Shown here: positions 6,129-8,849 of the stretch, in pieces
Position numbering within the stretch: position 1 is the first letter of the stretch
Layout of the letters: every line of letters starts with the position of its first letter
Origin: Lentisphaeria bacterium
Lineage (GTDB): Bacteria; Verrucomicrobiota; Lentisphaeria; Oligosphaerales; Oligosphaeraceae
Assembly (NCBI GenBank): GCA_016302725.1
Contig: JAEDNB010000083.1
Location: forward strand, 1-8,849
DNA length: 8,849 nucleotides
Direction: 5' to 3'
Notes under the pieces: model-generated
The model's input: only the letters and a program-made list of their open reading frames with translations
The model's database searches: none
Told to the model about the DNA's origin: nothing
Program-made: the position numbers and the translations under genes

Positions 6129-6905
6129 TCAGAGTCCCGTGGGCGCCTCAATCCAGAAGCACTCCAGGGCGGGGAAATGCGCCTGCACCTGTTCCAAGAT
6201 TGCCTTGGGCCCCGTAGTTTCCGTGGCATAGTGCCCCCCCACAATCACGGGAATCCCCCGCTCCAGCGCCTCAATCCCCTGCACATGCCCCAATTCCCCC
6301 GTCACAAAGGCCTCCGCCCCCTCCAGGAGGGCCTCCCCCAAATATCCGGCCCCGGAGCCGGTGACGATGCCCAGGCGGCGGACCGGGCGGGCGGCGCCAT
6401 CCCCATAGACATGGCAGGGGCTCCCCAGGACGGCCGACAGCCTGTCGGCAATCTCCCGGGGGGCCATGGGGGCGGGAAGTTCCGCAAGGATGCCCGCAGG
6501 AAGCCCCCGGCAGTTCCCCATGGGGCGCTGCGCCTCCCAGGGCACGCCCAGCCTAAGGGCCAGCTGGGCATTGTTGCCCCATTGGGCATGGGCATCCAAA
6601 GGCAGGTGCATGGCATACAGGGAAAGGTCATTCTTCACCAAAAGGCGAATCCTCTCGCCGACACCTCCGGAAATCCGGGCAATCCCCTCCCCCCAGAAAA
6701 TCCCGTGGTGGCAGAAAAGGTACTGCGCCCCCCTGCGCACGGCCTCCTGGAAGACCGCCAGGCGGCCGTCCACGGAAAAGGCCACCCGCTCCACCTCCCC
6801 GGGACAATCCACCTGAAGCCCGTTCCGGGAATAGTCCTGGGGACAGGGATAGGACGCAAACAGGGAATCCAAGAACGACGTCAATTCACACGCCTGGACA
6901 GACAT
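6129..6905 (-). CDS. NIF3-family dinuclear metal-binding protein (YbgI/YqfO-like)
   Basis: Members of the NIF3/DUF34 family are toroidal hexamers with a dinuclear metal site. Their biochemical role is unsettled, and the common label 'GTP cyclohydrolase 1 type 2' is not well supported. This 258-residue protein matches short bacterial members such as E. coli YbgI (about 247 aa). All five expected metal ligands are visible: His66 and His67 in CHHGIFWG, Asp104 in MHLPLDAH, and His225 and Glu229 in GGHYATE. The early NGLQV motif (28-32) and TGELGHVQ (202-209) are also present. There is no PII-like central insertion as in B. subtilis YqfO. The frame is open upstream to 7040, but that extension lies over mtaB and has no ribosome site. 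The ATG at 6905 has AAGGAG 7 nt upstream and begins the family alignment. It lies 16 nt after mtaB, so co-transcription is likely. No clear terminator follows before the gyrB promoter. Confidence 0.92.
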   Translation of the reverse strand: MSVQACELTSFLDSLFASYPCPQDYSRNGLQVDCPGEVERVAFSVDGRLAVFQEAVRRGAQYLFCHHGIFWGEGIARISGGVGERIRLLVKNDLSLYAMHLPLDAHAQWGNNAQLALRLGVPWEAQRPMGNCRGLPAGILAELPAPMAPREIADRLSAVLGSPCHVYGDGAARPVRRLGIVTGSGAGYLGEALLEGAEAFVTGELGHVQGIEALERGIPVIVGGHYATETTGPKAILEQVQAHFPALECFWIEAPTGL

Positions 6906-6912
6906 CTCCACT

Positions 6913-6918
6913 CTCCTT
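6913..6918 (-). promoter_or_regulatory. Ribosome binding site fixing the NIF3-family start
   Basis: AAGGAG lies 7 nt before the ATG at 6905, inside the 16-nt gap after the mtaB stop. It supports this start over the in-frame ATG at 7040, which falls within mtaB, and suggests translational coupling. Confidence 0.8.
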
Positions 6919-6921
6919 CCT

Positions 6922-8235
6922 TCAGCCTGGCACAACTTCCCCCACCACCTCCCGGGGATTCCCGGGAAGCACCCCGCGGATGCGGCAAGGCAGGATTTCC
7001 TTTTCCTCGCACCCCGGCGGCAGGGAGGGCACCACGACACTCAAGTAGTTGTCCGACCATCCCTGGCGACGCCCTGCCCCCTCCTCCAGCAGCACGGGCA
7101 ACACCTGGCCCACCTGGCCGACGGCAAACTCCCGCGCCTTCCGCTCCCCCAGGGCCAAAAGCCTCTTCTCCCGGGGACGGGATTGGGCCGCCGGAGGCCG
7201 CGCAGGCCACTCCGCCGCTGGGGTGCCGGGGCGGGGGGAATAGCAGAAGACATGCATCAATGCCAGGGGAAGGGAATCCAGATATCGGAAGCACTCCTCG
7301 AAGGCGGCGTCATCCTCCCCCGGGAAGCCGACCATCACATCCGTCCCCAGGCAAATGTCCGGGATGCGCTCCGCCGCCGTGCGTACCGTCGCCGCATATT
7401 CCTCCACGGTGTAGCGGCGCCCCATCCGCCGAAGGATGCCCGCCTCTCCATACTGAAGGGGCAGATGGAGAAAACGGCACATCCTGGGATTCCTGGCCAT
7501 GAGGTCGATGACGCGCTCCAGGCAGGGGCCCGGCTCCACGGAACCCAGTCGAATCCGAAAGTCCCCCGGCAAGGCAAGAAGCGCCTCCAGCAAATCCGCC
7601 AAATCCCCCTGGGGTTGACGGTAGGTGGCCACATTCACCCCCGTCACCACCAGTTCACGATAGCCACGCGCAGACAACTCCCCCGCCTCCCGCAGCACAT
7701 CCTCCCAGGAGCGGGAACGGGCAGGCCCCCGCACAGAGGGGACAATGCAGTAGGTGCAGCGAAAACTGCACCCATCCTGCACCTTTAGGTTGGCCCTGGT
7801 GCGCTCCCCAGGCACCCCCACCCCTGGCAAGACAAAGCCATCCTCCGGCAACGGCTCCTCCACGACAGGAAGAGGCGCAAGAAAGGGATGGCGGGGCTCT
7901 TCCGGCAAATAGGCGGAAAGGCGCTGGGGCTTGGGATTGGGAAGAAGCAAATCCACTTGCCTGCCCCACGCACCCCGCATCAGTCCAGGGTCCGAGGCGG
8001 CGCAGCCGCAGACCACCAGGAAGGCATGGGGATGGCGACGGCGGGCCAAGGATATCACCTGGCGACTCTTCCGGGAGGCAATCCCCGTCACCGCACAGGT
8101 GTTGACCACCACCACCTCCGCTGGCTCCCCCCATTCCACCAACTGATACCCATGCTCCAACAAATCAGAGGTCAAAAGGGCCGTCTCCGCCTGATTCAAC
8201 CGACACCCCAGGGTATGAAAACTGACGCGCTTCAT
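6922..8235 (-). CDS. mtaB: tRNA (N6-L-threonylcarbamoyladenosine(37)-C2)-methylthiotransferase, radical SAM
   Basis: MtaB converts t6A37 to ms2t6A37 in tRNAs that read ANN codons, using two 4Fe-4S clusters and S-adenosylmethionine. The 437-residue product has the three methylthiotransferase domains in order. The N-terminal UPF0004 domain (about 1-95) carries cluster ligands Cys11 (HTLGCRLNQ), Cys47 (NTCAVT) and Cys78 (CGCAAS). The radical SAM domain (about 147-360) has the CxxxCxxC motif at Cys156, Cys160 and Cys163. The C-terminal part (about 370-436), with GWSDNYLSVVV, is TRAM-like. The opening MKRVSFHTLGCRLNQAET matches MtaB (B. subtilis YqeV) better than MiaB or RimO. The conserved HLPLQSG motif reads HLPLQYG, a Ser to Tyr change. 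The start is fixed by the family N-terminus, but the nearest GGAG is 13 nt upstream, longer than usual. It begins just past the rpmA terminator and ends 16 nt before the NIF3-family gene. Confidence 0.93.
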   Translation of the reverse strand: MKRVSFHTLGCRLNQAETALLTSDLLEHGYQLVEWGEPAEVVVVNTCAVTGIASRKSRQVISLARRRHPHAFLVVCGCAASDPGLMRGAWGRQVDLLLPNPKPQRLSAYLPEEPRHPFLAPLPVVEEPLPEDGFVLPGVGVPGERTRANLKVQDGCSFRCTYCIVPSVRGPARSRSWEDVLREAGELSARGYRELVVTGVNVATYRQPQGDLADLLEALLALPGDFRIRLGSVEPGPCLERVIDLMARNPRMCRFLHLPLQYGEAGILRRMGRRYTVEEYAATVRTAAERIPDICLGTDVMVGFPGEDDAAFEECFRYLDSLPLALMHVFCYSPRPGTPAAEWPARPPAAQSRPREKRLLALGERKAREFAVGQVGQVLPVLLEEGAGRRQGWSDNYLSVVVPSLPPGCEEKEILPCRIRGVLPGNPREVVGEVVPG

Positions 8236-8248
8236 GAAAAGTGAAGGA

Positions 8249-8252
8249 CTCC
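8249..8252 (-). promoter_or_regulatory. Weak, distant ribosome binding site of mtaB
   Basis: The only SD-like element before mtaB is GGAG, 13 nt upstream of the ATG and 4 nt past the terminator T-tract. The intervening TCCTTCACTTTTC is pyrimidine-rich. Translation of mtaB is probably inefficient, or the site is used in a non-standard way. Confidence 0.4.
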
Positions 8253-8256
8253 AACG

Positions 8257-8297
8257 AAAAAAAAGAAAAGCGCATCGGCGAAACCACCAACGCGCTT
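8257..8297 (-). terminator. Intrinsic terminator after rpmA
   Basis: On the minus strand AAGCGCGTTGGTG (8297-8285) pairs with CGCCGATGCGCTT (8280-8268) around loop GTTT. This gives 13 pairs, three of them G-U wobbles. It is followed by TTC and eight T (8267-8257). Stem, tight loop and U-tract make it the clearest terminator in the window. It ends 21 nt before the mtaB ATG. Confidence 0.82.
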
Positions 8298-8323
8298 GAC
8301 CGCTACCCGCTCCTCCTAAAGCC

Positions 8324-8340
8324 CCTGGGGAAACCCCAGG
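8324..8340 (-). other. GC-rich hairpin between rpmA and its terminator
   Basis: A perfect 7-bp stem, CCTGGGG/CCCCAGG, encloses the loop TTT on the minus strand. It is followed by GGCTTTAGGAGG, so it lacks a real U-tract. It may protect the 3' end of the rpmA message or act as a weak accessory terminator. Confidence 0.45.
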
Positions 8341-8395
8341 AAAACCGCCAGGAAGGGGGAAGCCTATGACGGAAATCCAATTCCGGCAAATATCC

Positions 8396-8656
8396 CTATT
8401 CCGCTGCGGCTTCCAGAGGGATGATGTTGATTTTGCGGGAGTGCTTCACAAACTCCACAGTCCCGTCAATCAGCGCGAAAACCGTGAAATCACGGCCCAT
8501 GCCCGCATTCTTGCCAGGGAAATACTTGGTGCCACACTGGCGGATGATGATGCTGCCAGCGGTGACAACCTCGCCACCATAGGCCTTCACACCACGGTAC
8601 TGGGGATTGCTGTCACGGCCGTTGCGGCTGGAGGATTGGCCTTTCTTATGTGCCAT
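8396..8656 (-). CDS. rpmA: 50S ribosomal protein L27
   Basis: L27 is a small basic large-subunit protein whose N-terminal arm reaches the peptidyl-transferase centre. The 86-residue product begins MAHKKGQSSSRNGRDSNPQY, close to the E. coli N-terminus (MAHKK...RNGRDS), and has no cleavable leader of the Firmicutes type. The core GSIIIRQCGTK and the NAGMGRDFTVFALIDG stretch are diagnostic, and the length equals the family norm. AAGGAG lies 8 nt before the ATG. A sigma70-like promoter is 76-103 nt upstream of the start and a strong intrinsic terminator follows, so the gene appears to form its own transcription unit. rplU (L21), its usual upstream partner, is not in the 193 bases available upstream. 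Confidence 0.97.
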   Translation of the reverse strand: MAHKKGQSSSRNGRDSNPQYRGVKAYGGEVVTAGSIIIRQCGTKYFPGKNAGMGRDFTVFALIDGTVEFVKHSRKINIIPLEAAAE

Positions 8657-8731
8657 TGCAGGAACTCCTTATGATAAACAAACAAGACTTGAATGAAGCA
8701 AAAAAATCGTCCTTCAAAGAGAAAGTCGCCT

Positions 8732-8759
8732 AATATACCCCTGGAATCCCGGTTTGCAA
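8732..8759 (-). promoter_or_regulatory. Predicted sigma70-type promoter of rpmA
   Basis: On the minus strand TTGCAA (8754-8759) and TATATT (8732-8737) are spaced by 16 nt, with an expected start near 8725 and a leader of about 68 nt. The leader is AT-rich compared with the surroundings and ends in AAGGAG 8 nt before the ATG. Confidence 0.6.
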
Positions 8760-8800
8760 ACGCATACGGCAACCTGGCACGAATGCCGCACGCGCTGAAA

Positions 8801-8839
8801 CACGGAGACCACGGAGTGGTTAACACGGAGGGCACGGAG
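8801..8839. repeat. Cluster of CACGGAG direct repeats upstream of rpmA
   Basis: CACGGAG occurs at 8801, 8810, 8824 and 8833, as two pairs with a 9-nt period around TGGTTAA. The second copy sits in the small inverted repeat ACCAC/GTGGT. The array lies at the window edge and may continue. Similar 9-nt-period arrays occur between genes in many PVC genomes, from memory. No coding sequence was seen at 8657-8849. Confidence 0.6.
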
Positions 8840-8849
8840 GGCGCCTGCG

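Noticed and set aside
6906..7040. N-terminal extension of the NIF3-family protein from ATG 7040
   Set aside because: The added 45 residues lie over the mtaB 3' end, are Cys/Arg-rich and unlike the family, and AAGGAG before 6905 marks the true start.
6177..7502. 441-codon plus-strand open frame across NIF3 and mtaB
   Set aside because: It spans parts of two well-supported minus-strand genes, is Pro/Arg/Gly-rich and has no family motifs.
8298..8323. Small leader peptide before mtaB from AGGAGG (8311-8316)
   Set aside because: No ATG, GTG or TTG follows at usable spacing; the frame running into the mtaB ATG has no start.
8587..8835. 82-codon minus-strand frame upstream of and overlapping rpmA, possible rplU remnant
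   Set aside because: It overlaps rpmA in another frame, covers its promoter, and shows no L21 features.

Overview
The window is a GC-rich bacterial chromosome segment (roughly 60% GC by eye) with five recognisable genes, all on the minus strand. In transcription order they are rpmA (ribosomal protein L27), mtaB (tRNA t6A37 methylthiotransferase), a NIF3-family dinuclear-metal protein, gyrB and gyrA. No plus-strand gene, mobile element, CRISPR array, tRNA or rRNA is supported. The two very long plus-strand frames opposite gyrA and gyrB follow from the near absence of TTA, CTA and TCA codons in the real genes. The organism is Gram-negative-like: GyrB has a large insert between TOPRIM and tail. 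The L27 and GyrB sequences and the CACGGAG-type intergenic repeats suggest the PVC superphylum (Lentisphaerota, Verrucomicrobiota or Kiritimatiellota), but this is a recollection-level guess.

Layout from right to left, the direction of transcription. At 8657-8849 is non-coding DNA with four CACGGAG copies and a good sigma70-type promoter for rpmA. rpmA (8396-8656) has no rplU next to it and is followed by a strong intrinsic terminator at 8257-8297. mtaB (6922-8235) starts only 21 nt after that terminator and has a poorly placed Shine-Dalgarno. The NIF3 gene (6129-6905) follows after 16 nt that contain its ribosome binding site, so these two look like one operon. A 457-nt gap (5672-6128) holds a near-consensus promoter and a leader of about 360 nt for gyrB. 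gyrB (3035-5671) and gyrA (89-2968) are 66 nt apart and form a gyrBA operon, with a weak terminator-like hairpin at 44-63.

Functionally, gyrB and gyrA make the A2B2 DNA gyrase that introduces negative supercoils. rpmA and mtaB serve translation (ribosome assembly or peptidyl transfer, and tRNA modification). The NIF3 protein has a complete metal site but no settled function.

The most striking non-coding signal is in the gyrB control region. A 56-bp tract of alternating purine-pyrimidine (Z-DNA-prone) sequence, which also contains two long inverted repeats, begins next to the -10 box and covers the predicted start site. Placed on the genes for the supercoiling enzyme, it looks like a candidate supercoiling sensor. 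In the proteins, GyrA has Phe at the Ser83 quinolone position, an in-frame 36-bp tandem repeat coding for an acidic loop, and a long charged tail. GyrB has a Lys-rich insert in the transducer domain.
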